Shown here in pieces: positions 21,186-35,300 of a DNA stretch of 64,000 bases. Position 1 is the stretch's first letter; each line of letters opens with the position of its first letter. The translations under genes and the position numbers were made by a program. The stretch covers positions 14,684,001 through 14,748,000 of the forward strand of contig NC_092563.1 of assembly GCF_037975245.1 (NCBI RefSeq). Reading direction: 5' to 3'. This DNA comes from Apostichopus japonicus (Eukaryota > Echinodermata > Holothuroidea > Aspidochirotida > Stichopodidae). The notes under the pieces are model-generated. The model did not search any database and had not been told where the DNA came from. It worked only from the letters and a program-made list of their open reading frames with translations.

Positions 21186-23421
21186 CAGGCGCGTATCCAG
21201 GATTTTTTAACCCGGGGGGGGGGGGGGCGCGAATTACTATCTAAGCGGAGCGCCACCATCGGTTGGCGCGGAGCGTACAAGAAAATTTCTGGTTTTGATA
21301 CCCCCCAGATCACCGGAAATGGCACTTCTCGGGCTTGAAAACGACCAACCATGACGTACACTTTTGCCTGAGAACCAAGTATTTCCCATTAGTTTTTTTT
21401 TTTTTCCATCCATGACGTTTTTGAAGATTTTCACCAGTCACACATTAGGTTCGACCTCATCGCATCTCCTGTGGATCATTGCTTTTGTAGGTGATTCTAC
21501 GTCGCGGCCCACATTACCCGACAGCCCCACTTTTGAAGGTTTTAAGCCCATTATTTGTTGAGAATTTGAAAATTCACATTTCTCGTGAATAAACTCACCT
21601 GAAAACATATCCATAATGTTACAAAAAATGTCATTTATGGACAACCAATATAGAAAAACCTCCTTCAACTCCTAACAGACCGATGAAAGTTACACGAGTA
21701 GAGGGAAGTATGATGAAGAATGTTGGTTAGAAAATTTTCGAACATTCAGACACAGTTAATTTATTGGTGTACAAATATTAAACCCTCTTATAACGGCTAT
21801 TATAAAACTTGGTTGAAGGAAATGAAAAAATAGCAGATATTTCCGATATCAGGTATATCGAAACCGAACACTACACACATAGGCGTAGGAGGCGCGGCGG
21901 CAGTGGCGGAGCTATAGGGGTAATGGTCAGGAGTGGCGAGAATGGTCTGAAGGGGCGCTTTCGACACTATCTAAGCGGAGCGCCACCACTAGTTGGCGCG
22001 TAGAGTACAGACAATTTTTGAGTAAAGATACTCCCTAGATCGCAGGAAATGACCCTTTCTGGGCCTGGCTAATTTGCAGATAAACGAAGAATAAGGTGTC
22101 ATCGCCAAATTACACCAACAAAATGTGACAAATGTCAATAAGTAGATGAGAGCGCAATAAAAAAGTCAATAATCTAGAATAATTAAAAAGTGGTAAAGAG
22201 CTGAAAAAGGCGCCAGCAGTCCATTTGAGTCCGTCAGGGGGGCATCCGCCCCCCTGACCATGTGGACGCTCCGCCACTGCGCGGCGGGGGTGCAGCCCCT
22301 AATTCGCCATTACTAATGTAAAAGAGAGTTTTGACATAATTGGACCTCCATGCTTTTTATACATCTACATGAGACATGTCGTTGTTTACATTATCATCCC
22401 GCGGTATACTGCGCAATTTTAACGGACCATACGGTACATGATGGCATGCGATGTAATAACCGATGCTTGCTTATATGATATTGACATGAACACGTTGAAC
22501 GCGCGCTTCGCGCGCGAAAACTTTTGGTAATTTTTTCAAGCAAGTCGGACAGTTTTGAGGCTTTTCATCCTGGAACGCCATTTTCATGCTCACTGATATG
22601 ATGTGATATCTGCTGTTTGCGTTATAAATTCGAACAGGCGCGTAGCGAGGAATTTGCCAAGGCAGGGGCGAAGCCTGTAGGCAAATTATCTAAGCGTAGC
22701 GCCACCATAGGTTGGCGCGAAGCGTACAAGAAAATTTTGGCCGAAAATGCCTCCCAGATCGCTGGAAATGGCACTACCCAGGACCATTTGTTAGCGCGAA
22801 GCGTACAAGCAAATTTTGGCCGAAAATGTCTCCCAGATCGCTGGAAATGACACTTCCCAGGCCTTGTAAGTTGCCTCTAAGCACTTTCTATTTTGAAATT
22901 ACTTAGCGATATCATTTAAAAAATGCTGAATGGGGGGGGGGGCCGGCGGGCGGTCGCCCCCATCCCAAAATGCGTCATGTTCCCCGACGACACGGTCGAG
23001 TTCGAGACCAGCCACAGTTGGTTTCATAGCACAATTCTACACACGCGTTATGATAGACCATATATAGTACATATATAGATCATTAGTGAGAGAGGAAAAT
23101 GGAAACGTCAAAAAATGGAGTTGTCGGTGTAAGGGGTAAGGTGAGTCACACTTTTACGAAATCATTGATCCGTCACTGGCTACCCTTCAGCGCTGTAATG
23201 ATGTCATAGTTCCTCTTTCTCTTCCCGGTGTCTTCGCGTTTTGCTTTTACTCCCTCTTTTTCTCCTTTTTCTCTCTTTCTTCTTTTTCTTTTCCCTTCCT
23301 TCCTCTCCTTCTCCTCTTTTTTCCCCTCTTTTTTCCTTTTTTCTTCTCTTTTTTTCTCTTCTCTTTTTCTTACCCGGGGGGCGCGCGCCCCCAACGCCCC
23401 CCCCCCCTGGATACGCACCTG
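21186..23421. repeat. long dispersed repeat family R, copy 3, bounded by inverted ends
   Basis: Begins CAGGCGCGTATCCAGG and ends CCTGGATACGCACCTG, inverted copies of each other apart from one base. It contains several copies of the hairpin motif GCGCCACC...GGTTGGCGC (near 21250, 22698), a nested MITE (21901-22279) and a terminal pyrimidine tract. I could not see a matching target duplication at the two ends, so it may be a composite. It codes for nothing recognisable. Confidence 0.65.
21901..22279 (-). mobile_element. hAT-like MITE nested in repeat R
   Basis: 379 bp with inverted ends CAGTGGCGGAGC and GCTCCGCCACTG, flanked by a perfect 8-bp duplication CGCGGCGG (21893-21900 and 22280-22287). 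The 8-bp duplication and CAG...CTG ends are typical of hAT-group elements. It is the same family as 36121-36506 in the opposite orientation. Non-coding. Confidence 0.85.
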
Positions 23422-25629
23422 ATTATTCAACCCAGCGTTGATGATTAGCCTAATTTTTTATATATATTTTTTTATATAAAACTGGTTAGAAGCGATCTAC
23501 ATATGCCTAGGCTAGTTGATCAAATGAAAAAAAAAAACGGTCGTTGCCAGCAGCACAAATATGGAAGCCAGGCGCTTTTATCCATTCAGTCGTTGTAACC
23601 ATGCGTGTTTTAATATTTGAATATTTTCCCCGGTATTAGTCGAAAAATCACCGACGGACGTGTATGTTTACACTTTTCATAATTGTTTACTAAAGTATTA
23701 CACAATGAATTAATGACAAGCGTGCTGTACCAATTTAACACAAAAAAAAGTTGTAAGTACATTTACACTTCCTCGACTAAAGTTTGCATAAATTTATAAA
23801 TAGAGATGTCGGAACTTAATCAGTTGAACCTGTAACCTGTGGTTCGGGAAAGATTTTCATCTAGCTGAACAAATATTGGTGAGTAATGCAAAAGGCCCGC
23901 TTTGGGTGGATGGCTGTTTGTCAGGAATATATAGACTTTGACCCGCTAGAAGTAAAACAATAGGCTTAACGACAATTAAACGGTCGACGGTTTCTGTACG
24001 CGACGTTAACGCTAGGGCTGACGCTTACTTTAAAATTACAATTCTTTGGTAACGGACTTGCCATCAGCAAACCTGTCTACATATCTTTCTAAACTTTATC
24101 AGGTTTACAGTGTTTTGCATAAGTTTTCAACTATGTTGCAATAAGAATGATATTAATGCTAGTCAAAGATAAATACAGATAAAAGAAAGAGGTAAGTGGG
24201 CACTTTTATTATTGAAACGTTTCCAATGGTATTATTCGTCACCATTACTTAGCTAGCATAGTATAACTTTCAGTTACACTTTTATGATATTCCATCTGGT
24301 GGTCGTAATGTTAATGTGCTGTACGTTATGAATTTTAAGTACAACCGATAACACTAGGCTTTTCTCATGTACACGAATGCATACTGTAAGCCCAATAGTT
24401 ATCTTATATGGTTAGTGATATTTTCAATGGACAATGCCACCGAATTCAAAGGTAATCTTACATTTTATGTATGGCTGAAAAGCTCGAAATCAAATCTCCT
24501 GTATCATATATGATTTAATACCATTTACTTTGGATTTCATTAATAAAATGTTTGATGAACATGATTGTTAAAAACATAGCAATATCAGTAAATTGAAATG
24601 CACCTAGCCTACTGCTTTGTAAATTTGGATTTAAACATTTGTAAATACAAATACATTGTCTATAAAGACAATGTGCTTTTTGTCTATGTCATTTAATTCT
24701 AACATGCAAGCATGTTATCTCTAACTTTTATGTGACTTGGAATCTCTCCCCTCCCAAACAGATTTAGATCGAAACATCTGTTTTAGACTTGAAGTCAAAG
24801 GTCAATATTTTGAAAGCTTGAACAGTGTGTATAGGATATTGTATACATACAGCCTGCAGGTCATTTAGTTACTTGTTCGAGAAAGTCCTATGCAGAATGC
24901 AAGGAGTCTTCTTATTGTGGAGTTGAAGTCATCTGACGGTGATGTCAAAATTAATGCCCAGAATAATTTTAAAACTTATTTTAATTCAGATCAAATGATA
25001 TTGTTCATCTCAATTTAAAATACATTGCACAACTAATAAAATTGATACAAGTCCATGCTTACTGTAAATATTATAAGTTTTTTTTTTTTCTGGTTGTCCC
25101 TCAGACAACCAGGCCATACTTTTGATTGTCCAAAGAGCTAATATGGTTGTCCGAGATAAATGTAACCAAATAACATTAATGTAGATGAGACTGTAGGAGA
25201 GATGTCTATAGGTCAATAGAAAACCAGCCTTCTCTGTCAATGAAACTAATTCTACTTATTTGGGGGGATATATAGTTACATTGCAATCTGAATTTGATGT
25301 AAACAACCAGTCAAACTAACTACAAAGCTATTTTGATTGTCAATCCGAACCATAATTTGGTCATTCTGAACTACCAGAGGACCAATAAAAATTTGTCCTG
25401 CGATTCTGATGGTATATCATATTAATACCAGTTGATAGCAAATAGAGTTGGTAGCCTACAATTATAGTGTATCAGAATTAGGGATCCCCTTTTGGCCAAA
25501 ACTTTCCTCTCTTTTACAAAATTTATATACAAAAGGATGGAATTATGTTTGTTTCCTTTTTTTAAAAGTTAAAACTCATCTTAAGTAAACTGTATTGATC
25601 TTTTCAAAGGGTATCACTTTTAATACCAG
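23422..25629. other. region upstream of the cadherin gene
   Basis: AT-rich unique sequence with no supported gene. It presumably holds the promoter and 5' untranslated exon(s) of the cadherin, but no core promoter motif can be defended. A splice-acceptor-like TTTTAATACCAG ends at 25629. Text around 25085-25150 (GGTTGTCC...ACAACCA) recurs inverted near 39015-39045, a minor dispersed repeat. Confidence 0.4.
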
Positions 25630-25659
25630 ACGTGTGGAGAAGTGGTGGACTATATCAGA

Positions 25660-26302
25660 ATGCCCGGTGAGCGAACACTCACATTGTTAGCTACGCTGCT
25701 CCTAGTCAGCAGCTGTTTCCTTGTTGCAGCCGAAGAGAATTCTTGCTATCTCAGTAGGTATACACCCATCGGACAGACAATATGCTCATTTATTTTGGAT
25801 GGGTCCCATCTAGAACTAGTGCCTCCCACGGATGATTTTCAGTTGCTAAATGGGAATTTGATTCTGATGCAAAATGATCTTTTACAACAGACAACCATCG
25901 AAACCGTGGATTTGTCTTTGCAAGCATACAGTAAAGACTGCAGGTGGGTCACAAACTTAAGGTTACATGTGGTTGAACCAGCATTGGTGGATAACAATCA
26001 GAGACACCACCTGTGGCCCCAGTGCCCTCCCGGAGAGAACAGGAGGCGTACAAAGAGGGATGTCACAATTCGGGAGACATCAATAACGGTCTCTGAGGAC
26101 ACTGCCATTGGAAGTGTAGTTCACACTGTGGACATATCTCAACCTCCATCGTCTTTACCGTACACATTTGCAATTCAGGATGAATCGTCATCAAAGTTTA
26201 CAATTGATCGTGTCTACGGAACATTGACCTTGAGAAGAGCGTTGGACAGCGACACTAGCCCTGTTGAAGAGTTGGTCATCATCATCGAAAATGATAATAT
26301 AG
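25660..26302 (+). CDS. cadherin exon 1: signal peptide, prodomain, start of EC1
   Basis: The start is the ATG at 25660 (A at -3), which gives the signal sequence LTLLATLLLVSSCFLVAA. The frame is open 18 nt further upstream only from a GTG. Residues 25-133 form a prodomain with four or more cysteines, ending in the furin-like RRRTKR. EC1 starts at DVTIRETSITVSED and lacks the Trp2 of classical cadherins. The donor is AG|GTATGT and the exon ends in phase 1. An untranslated exon may precede it. Confidence 0.88.
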
Positions 26303-29300
26303 GTATGTCGTGTGTAATTTGTCCGCAAATGTATGTAACGTAGGAAATCCATGGTCAAACCTTACGGTCAAGGCCTATCTTGGATCTTAGCGGAGGGGGT
26401 TTGTTATTAGATTATGACTAGGTACTTTAATACAACAACAACAACAAAAGGGAAAGGAGAGAAAAAAACGAGGTGTAAAATTACGAAATGTTGGGAAAGT
26501 AGAGTAGTAGAGTAGAGTCATAGAGTAGAGTAGAGTATAGTAGTAGTCTCTTCATATATAATGATGCTGCATCATATTATCAAGGGGATCCCTACTCCAG
26601 CCACTCACCCCTAGCTAGCTGATGTTTCATGATACTCTTTGAAATATCTGAAGAGATGTTGCTCTGTTTGCATGATATTTGGAGACCATCTAAAAGTCAT
26701 ATCATAGAATTGGAATACTGCCAATTTATCTATATGATGTCATAGTACTAATTATAGAAAGTAACAGACTAGAACCTTTGTTTTGCTTAGTTTTCTTGTT
26801 ACATGTAAACAATATCGACAAGTTCGACAACGCAACATTGTAGGGGATCATCATTTGACGGGGAGTAGAACAACTGAACAATGTAATAAAGAAAAAACAT
26901 GATTACCCTTTCAAAGTATATATGTGTGACCAGATGACCTGTTGACTCAAATCAAGTCTTTAGTCCTGACATGTGTGTCAAAGAACAATAGTGATTATAT
27001 CTCCCAACGGAATAATTTTTCCCTGCATCAAAGCCTGTTTGTGGAAGTTTTCCATTTCTATCTCTATTGTCACCCACAAAAAGAATGCAAGTGGCAATGC
27101 GACACATTCGCCTAGCGGCTATCCAAAATCAAAATGCAATGTAAAAAAGAAATACTCCAACCAACTAATGATGCAGAACAAGTTTTATAAATTCAACTTC
27201 TTAAGTGAATAGGTATTTATTGAGGAGGAACTTTCTCCTTAAAATAATAAAAAAAAGGAACATGCAAAATAAAGGTTACAGCGTTCTGTAATACTGCTTA
27301 GGAACACGTAGGACTCCTGAATACTTAGAGATAACAGATTGCTTTGGCGCAATCTTTACCAGAGGATAACATATACTAGATTTAGCTTAACTACTGAAAA
27401 GGTTAAGACTTTCCAAAGTTTTGATACCCCTGGATCTTTTTCAATTGCGAGAGAGCAAACTGGCACGTATAAATTTAGTCTTAATATATATTAATTGGAT
27501 ACTCTTTTCTCTATAAAAGAATGAGATTACCTCTTCTACTCTGAAGAGCTTTCCCCCCTTTACATCATGAAATTCTGATTTAACATTTATCTTAAAAAAA
27601 AATGAGTTCTGAGTTGTCACTATGACGAATATTGCCTAAAGGTGTTGACAATACTTGTTGACACGTGGTTGCTGATATCAGGTTGTGGTAGGTGTTATAG
27701 TCGGTGATAAAACTATCCTCAAAAGCTTCCGGTCTTCGACCCAATGTGAGAGGAAAGTGGCAAATGGTTCCAGTTCTTAAACTGTCAGACGAGCTCTGCA
27801 ATACAGCTTTACTTTATCCGGTCAGGTGATGTACTTCCATCCCAACTCTGCCGACAAGCTGCCCTATCCAGAACACTACATATTGAGTGAATCTGGAGTC
27901 TCCAGGAAATAATTGTGTTTTCAGATTTCACAGTTAAATGCCAGTTATAAATTACAATATACTAGCCCAGGCTTCAATACAGGTATCCTACATATAGGAT
28001 CCTGTGCCCCATGATATGAAAATCACAATATTGTAGCTCCGTCTTTTTCAGCTAAGAGATATAGCAGGACTCAATCCGATGATGGTATTTTGGAGAGTGA
28101 ATAAAAATCTTATCCAACACTCACTTCACTGGCTGGATGTGATGTCACACATAATTAATAGTGTATCAATTTGCATAACTTGGCAATACAATACATTGTC
28201 ATCTTGACTATGTCCTGCCCTGGTAGGTTTCTTTTGTGTGCACTAGCTATGCTATGCTACCCTGTACCTTTGTATTTTTATACTATGCCCTGACCTGGTG
28301 ATGTTTCTTTTGTATACATACTCAATTATGCTACCTTGTATTTTTGTAGTGAATAGAGGGATTAGGGTTTATGTAAATTGTCCTACATCCTTGGATACTA
28401 CTTTCCAACATCAACAACAACCAGCATTGACTAAAGTAAAAGTTACTAAAAAAAAACTTTCTAAAATAAACAGCTGACAGATTGACTTCTTCTGTCATAC
28501 AAATACAAATTAACTAAATTATACTATTCTAATGTGACAATTAACTCCCTCCTTTAATAAAATGTGTCTAACACATTTATACACATCTCACATTAGGATA
28601 TTTGTTTCAGCCTATCCTGCACTGAAATCTCCTTCAATTTCCTCTGCTTCTCCCTAAGCTTCCTGAAATCACACATTTCCATACACTATTGGAAATGAAT
28701 TTCTTACAGCTCTTTGCTGATGAAGGATAAGAAATTGGCTTGCATTATTTCTGTACTTCTACTCAAGTAGTCAGCCCCTACATTATCGGCTCCCTTTATC
28801 ACTTGGATGCGGTAACGATATGGCTGTAATGCCAGTGCCCACCTCATTATCCTTCCATTTGCCACTTTCGACTTCCGAATGCATGTCAATGGTTGATGGT
28901 CTGTCTCTATTACAAATTCCTTGCCATAGAGATATGGCTCAAACTTGAGTACAGCCCAGACTACGGCCAAGCATTCTCTCTCCATCACTGAGTATCTCAT
29001 TTGACTCTTGTTCAGCTTTTTGCTAGCATAGGCTACTGGAAATTTTTCACCTGCAAACTCCTGAAGAAGGATCGCACCAACTCCTGTATCCGAAGCGTCT
29101 GTCCGAAGTGTGAATTCTCTGTGGAGGTCGGGGAGCTGAAGTATCGGTGAGCTTGCAAGCTTACTCTTCAGTGTTTGGAACGCCTGTTCTTGGCTCTCGC
29201 CCCATCTAATCACGTTTGGTTCCCCTTTCTTCGTACAGTTAGTCAGTGGTACTGCCACGGCTGCGAAGTTTGGTACAAACTTCCTGTAGTAACCTACCAA

Positions 29301-32300
29301 CCCTAAGAATGATCTCACTTGAGTCTTTGTAGTTGGTCTCTCTGCTTGCTGAATGGCTTTAATTTTGTCAGGTTTGGGCTTTACTCTACCTTCTCCTATA
29401 ATATGTCCTAAAAATTCCACCTCATTGTACCCAATGAAACATTTTGTAGGTCTAGCCGTCAAGTTGGCTTTCTTGATTCTTGTGAAGACTTCTTTTACTC
29501 TCTGGAGATGTTCCTCCCATGTCTGAGTGTGTATCAGGATATCATCTACATAACTATGGACATTCTCAATTCCTTTAAGAAGCTTCCTCATCACTCTGTT
29601 GAATGTAGCACCAGAATTCACAAGACCAAATGGCATCATATTGAACTCGTATAACCCATCATGAGTCACAAATGCTGTTAATGGCTTCGACTCTTTTGCC
29701 ATTGGGATTTGCCAGTAACCTTTGCTCAGATCGATTTTACTGAAGTAGCAATCCTTGGATAACTTTGCAAAAATCTCTTCCTGGTCTGGAACAGGCTCAG
29801 CATCAAACTCCGTGATCATGTTAATTTTGCGTGTGTCGCAACAGGCCCTCAAAGATCCATCCGGCTTCTTTAATGCTACCAACGGACAAGCGTATGGACT
29901 TTTGCTGTGCGATATTACGCCCATCCTCAGCATACTTTGGATCTCCTTGCGGATATCATCTCGAAGAGCATGTGGTATTGGATAAGGTTTACTCCTTATA
30001 GGTGTTGTATCGCTGACTTTGATGACATGTTCACCGAGCTTTGTCTTCCCCGGTAGGTCAGTCAAACTGTCTTCAAACTCTGTCAATATTTGTTGTACCT
30101 GTTGAGTTTTTGTTTTTCCTAATTGTCCGCTGATATTCACATCAGTACTTCGCTCCTTCTGAAACATAGGTGGAAGATGTATAAGATCATCTGTGGAAAA
30201 TGATTTGAGTTCAGATATACCAGATTCCTCTTGTGGTTCATCTTCTAGAACCGATGTGCAGACAACTTCATACATACTTTGTATTGGCATCTCGAACATA
30301 GTGGCTGCCACTTCACGTCTGTTATATTTCTTTAGCAGGTTGGCGTGAAATGTTTTGACCCTATGGCCAAAGTCTATTTTGTAGTTCATCGTACCAACTT
30401 TCTCCACTATTGGAAATGGTCCCTTCCACTGCACAAGTAGCTTGTTCTTATCAGTGGGGAGAAGGAGGAGGACTTCTTCTCCTACCTTCATGTTTCTTAC
30501 TCTTGCTTTCTTGTTGTAGTACGTTTTGTACCTTTGTCTAGACTTCTTGAGCTCCTCACGTGCTAGTTGACATGTTTGCTCCAAACGTTCCTGTAAGTCC
30601 AACACGTACTGGTACACAGTCTTCGTCTCACTTACTTCTGATTCGCCGGTCCATAATTCCTTAAGAATCCGCATAGGACCACGCACGGTCCGCCCATATA
30701 GCAGTTCAAATGGCGAGAAGCCTGTGCTTTCCTGTGGCGTTTCCCTGTACGCAAACAGTAGGGGATCTATATATCTGTCCCAATCTTTAGGCCTTTCATC
30801 GCACATCTTCTTTAACATTGCTTTCAATGTGCCATTAAATTTCTCTACCAACCCATTGCACATGGCATGGTACGGAGTCGTGGTTAATCGGCGAATTGAC
30901 AATAATCGGCTAACTTCTTTCATGACGCCAGAGACAAACTGAGATCCTTGGTCAGTTAATACTTCTTTTGGGAAGCCTAATCTTGAATAAATTCCAAGGA
31001 GTTCCTCAGCTACTGACTCAGCTTCAATGGTTTTCATTGGTACTGCTTCTGGGTATCTAGTTGCGTAGTCAACTAAAACCAATATGTATCGATGTCCACG
31101 CTCTGTGGCTGGCTTGATCGGTCCTACTAAGTCTACTGCTACCCTTTGAAATGGTTCTTCAATCAGCGGCATACTTCCTAATGGTACTTTAGTAACACGA
31201 CCTTTAGGGAGGGTTCTTTGGCATACATCACACGACTGACAATACCTGGTAACGTCTGCTTGCATTCCAGGCCATGTAAAGTCACTCATTACTTTATCAC
31301 GCGTCTTTTTGGATCCTTGATGACCCCCTAGAATCGATTCGTGTGCTACCTTTAATACATGATCTCTGTAGTCAACTGGAACTACTACCTGCCTAAATCT
31401 GTTTCCAAATTCCACTCGAGGAGAACTAAATTCTCTGTAGAGAATGCCACTGGACTTCACATATTTATGAGTACTCCCATTTTTACTCACTTTATCATCT
31501 CCTGTTTCGGCTAACTGTCTGATTTTTTCCAAGGTGGGGTCCTGTTGTTGCTTTTCACGTAGCATGTCTGCAGTAACCTCTTCACCAATCGGGGACGATA
31601 CCTTTAACTTTTTAAAGGGCTTCTCTTTTGCTTTGCTCTGACTCCTTGTCTGTGCTGCGGCAACTGTATTTGGGTCATCATCATTCCTTATTGCCATAGG
31701 CTTGGTTACATTTGGTGGTGGTTGTACTGGTTGATCCTGTGTCTGTGACTCTTCCCAATTCGGGTCTGGATTGGTAGGTTCTCGTACACCTGGGACATTC
31801 CCTAGAATTAAATCATAGACTGGATCATTCATACACAAGGCCGAAACTGAACCTGAGAAGTATGGAGTATCCACGAGTATGTTGGCAACGGGATATTGTC
31901 GTACCGTACCGTCAATCAGGATGCAAGTTTTAACGTCACCTGTCATTTGGCTGGGCTTGACGTACTGAGATCTTACAACTACACCACTGCATCCACTGTC
32001 CCGTAATACTTTAACACTTTGATTCCCTATCTTACCCATTTGAACAGGCATCGACGATAAATTCTGATCTTTACATGCGGCTGTAACTTGAGTCAATACA
32101 GTTAACTTGTGACCACAATCTAATGTGAAGAATCCCTTCTTACTTGCTTGGAATAGATGAGGATCTGGCTTTACCATCATGAATGCCCCAATGTCTGTAC
32201 ATGCACCGCCAGTTTCCTTTTTGTCTGGAAGGTTCTGTTCGGTCAAAGTTGAGGCGCGTTTCTCCATCATGTCACTAAATACATCTGTCATAAGAGCCAT

Positions 32301-35300
32301 GGTTTGCATTCGCTTTGTCCTACAGTCTCTTGCAAAGTGGCCTGGTTTATCACAAATATAGCATTTCCTGGGTTCACTTCTCTGCCCAGAATACGTTTTC
32401 CCTTTCTGATTTTGTTGCTGGAACTTCTGATTGTGATTGTGGAATCTTCCGTTGTTACGATTCTGGTTCCTCGTGGAATTACTGTTTTGAGTACTTCTAC
32501 TATTCTTGGAGTGACCAGGATACCAACCTCCATGTGCTTCTACATATTGATCGGTAAATTCACCCATTGTTGTGATGTTCTTCGGCTTTCTTTCTTTCAG
32601 AAATGTTTCCAAATCTTTGCTACATGAGTTCAAGAACTGCTCTCTCAATATTATGTCTTGGAGTTGTTCATAAGTAGTTACTTCCTCTAATTCCATCCAT
32701 CTATGGAGATAATTCTTTAATTTTGTGACATACTTGGTTCCTGTATCTTCATGTGCAGGTCTAATATCACGAAATTTCTTCCTAAAACCATCGGCTGTAA
32801 GGTGGTATGCACGTAATAAGGCTTGCTTTACCTTGTCGTAATCTTTGGAATCCTCAAGTGAAAGTGATGAATATTCAAACAATCCACAACCTTGAATAAG
32901 TGCTGAAAGACTTGTGGCCCATACAGTATCCCTATCCCAACCTTGCAATGTGGCATAACGTTCAAATCTATTGATATATGCATCAATGTCGTCTTTCTCT
33001 TGGTTGAATGGTGGCAGTTTAGGTGGTCTACTTCTTGCTGCACTACCATTACCATGATAACCTCCATTGCCTATCTGTGCTTGTGCCTCAGCTTGGGCTT
33101 GCTTTGCTTCTTCTATCTTGAGTTGTATTTCTAACTGCTTTGCCTTTTCTCTTTCTATCTTTTCTTGTCTCTGCCTATCTTCTTCTTGTTCGTGTGCATC
33201 AATCGCCCTTTGCTTAGCTCTTCGATCTCTTTCTTCATCTCGTTCTTGCTTAAGCTTGCTCCTTTCATCATCTAAGAATCGTTTTAGTTCTACACCTTTG
33301 AGACCTAACTTTTCTCCGATTGACACAAGTTTTTCTAACTCTAGTTGACTAGTCATGACTAATGTATTGAAACCAATTACTGATGCCTGCAGTTTAGTTT
33401 AGAGTGCGCGCAATTTATAGTTACATCCGACAACAATGTAATTTCATATCATAGGTAACACAGTTGTACGATTAAACAACAATGATACACTAATTGTGTA
33501 AGTGGATTTCACGTCTGGCATAAAACATGTAAAATACAAAACACAATTAACTACTTGCCAACCAACATTACGTTAGATGTTGCTTCAGTTCTTGTCGGGA
33601 CCGCCAGTAAGACGCTAGAATGGAAGTACACAGGTAGACCGACCAAATAAGAGCTGCTCTTGCGGAATTCGTCTGCGAATACAAGTAAATACAAACAATT
33701 AATATACATATAATTCACAGGTTGAATTTTATGACACCAACCAGTTATGTATTTTTCACTTCTGTCAAAGAAAATGCTTATGCTTAAATCTTGGATAGAA
33801 TTCCCGGACAGGCCCCCATTTAATTGTCACCCACAAAAAGAATGCAAGTGGCAATGCGACACATTCGCCTAGCGGCTATCCAAAATCAAAATGCAATGTA
33901 AAAAAGAAATACTCCAACCAACTAATGATGCAGAACAAGTTTTATAAATTCAACTTCTTAAGTGAATAGGTATTTATTGAGGAGGAACTTTCTCCTTAAA
34001 ATAATAAAAAAAAGGAACATGCAAAATAAAGGTTACAGCGTTCTGTAATACTGCTTAGGAACACGTAGGACTCCTGAATACTTAGAGATAACAGATTGCT
34101 TTGGCGCAATCTTTACCAGAGGATAACATATACTAGATTTAGCTTAACTACTGAAAAGGTTAAGACTTTCCAAAGTTTTGATACCCCTGGATCTTTTTCA
34201 ATTGCGAGAGAGCAAACTGGCACGTATAAATTTAGTCTTAATATATATTAATTGGATACTCTTTTCTCTATAAAAGAATGAGATTACCTCTTCTACTCTG
34301 AAGAGCTTTCCCCCCTTTACATCATGAAATTCTGATTTAACATTTATCTTAAAAAAAAATGAGTTCTGAGTTGTCACTATGACGAATATTGCCTAAAGGT
34401 GTTGACAATACTTGTTGACACGTGGTTGCTGATATCAGGTTGTGGTAGGTGTTATAGTCGGTGATAAAACTATCCTCAAAAGCTTCCGGTCTTCGACCCA
34501 ATGTGAGAGGAAAGTGGCAAATGGTTCCAGTTCTTAAACTGTCAGACGAGCTCTGCAATACAGCTTTACTTTATCCGGTCAGGTGATGTACTTCCATCCC
34601 AACTCTGCCGACAAGCTGCCCTATCCAGAACACTACATATTGAGTGAATCTGGAGTCTCCAGGAAATAATTGTGTTTTCAGATTTCACAGTTAAATGCCA
34701 GTTATAAATTACAATATACTAGCCCAGGCTTCAATACAGGTATCCTACATATAGGATCCTGTGCCCCATGATATGAAAATCACAATATTGTAGCTCCGTC
34801 TTTTTCAGCTAAGAGATATAGCAGGACTCAATCCGATGATGGTATTTTGGAGAGTGAATAAAAATCTTATCCAACACTCACTTCACTGGCTGGATGTGAT
34901 GTCACACATAATTAATAGTGTATCAATTTGCATAACTTGGCAATACAATACATTGTCATCTTGACTATGTCCTGCCCTGGTAGGTTTCTTTTGTGTGCAC
35001 TAGCTATGCTATGCTACCCTGTACCTTTGTATTTTTATACTATGCCCTGACCTGGTGATGTTTCTTTTGTATACATACTCAATTATGCTACCTTGTATTT
35101 TTGTAGTGAATAGAGGGATTAGGGTTTATGTAAATTGTCCTACATCCTTGGATACTACTTTCCAACATCAACAACAACCAGCATTGACTAAAGTAAAAGT
35201 TACTAAAAAAAAACTTTCTAAAATAAACAGCTGACAGATTGACTTCTTCTGTCATACAAATACAAATTAACTAAATTATACTATTCTAATGTGACATCTA

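Larger units (their letters stand above)
27068..35296 (-). mobile_element. Gmr1-like Ty3/gypsy LTR retrotransposon, apparently intact, antisense in cadherin intron 1
   Basis: 8229 bp with two 1472-bp LTRs (TGTCAC...GTGACA) that look identical, a 5-bp target duplication TCTAT, a primer site, a polypurine tract and one uninterrupted gag-pol ORF. The domain order is Gag, protease, integrase, reverse transcriptase, RNase H, with integrase moved ahead of reverse transcriptase. This order defines the Gmr1-like group of Ty3/gypsy elements described from deuterostomes (family knowledge). It lies in antisense to the cadherin transcript, the orientation that least disturbs host splicing and polyadenylation. 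Everything needed for mobility appears present. Confidence 0.95.

Noticed and set aside
25642-25659. Upstream GTG as the cadherin start
   Set aside because: Animal genes start at ATG; the ATG at 25660 has A at -3 and gives a proper signal peptide.
27592-27801. 69-codon minus-strand frame, repeated exactly at 34349-34558
   Set aside because: Identical because both lie in the LTR pair; too short and without a recognisable domain, so not called an accessory gene.
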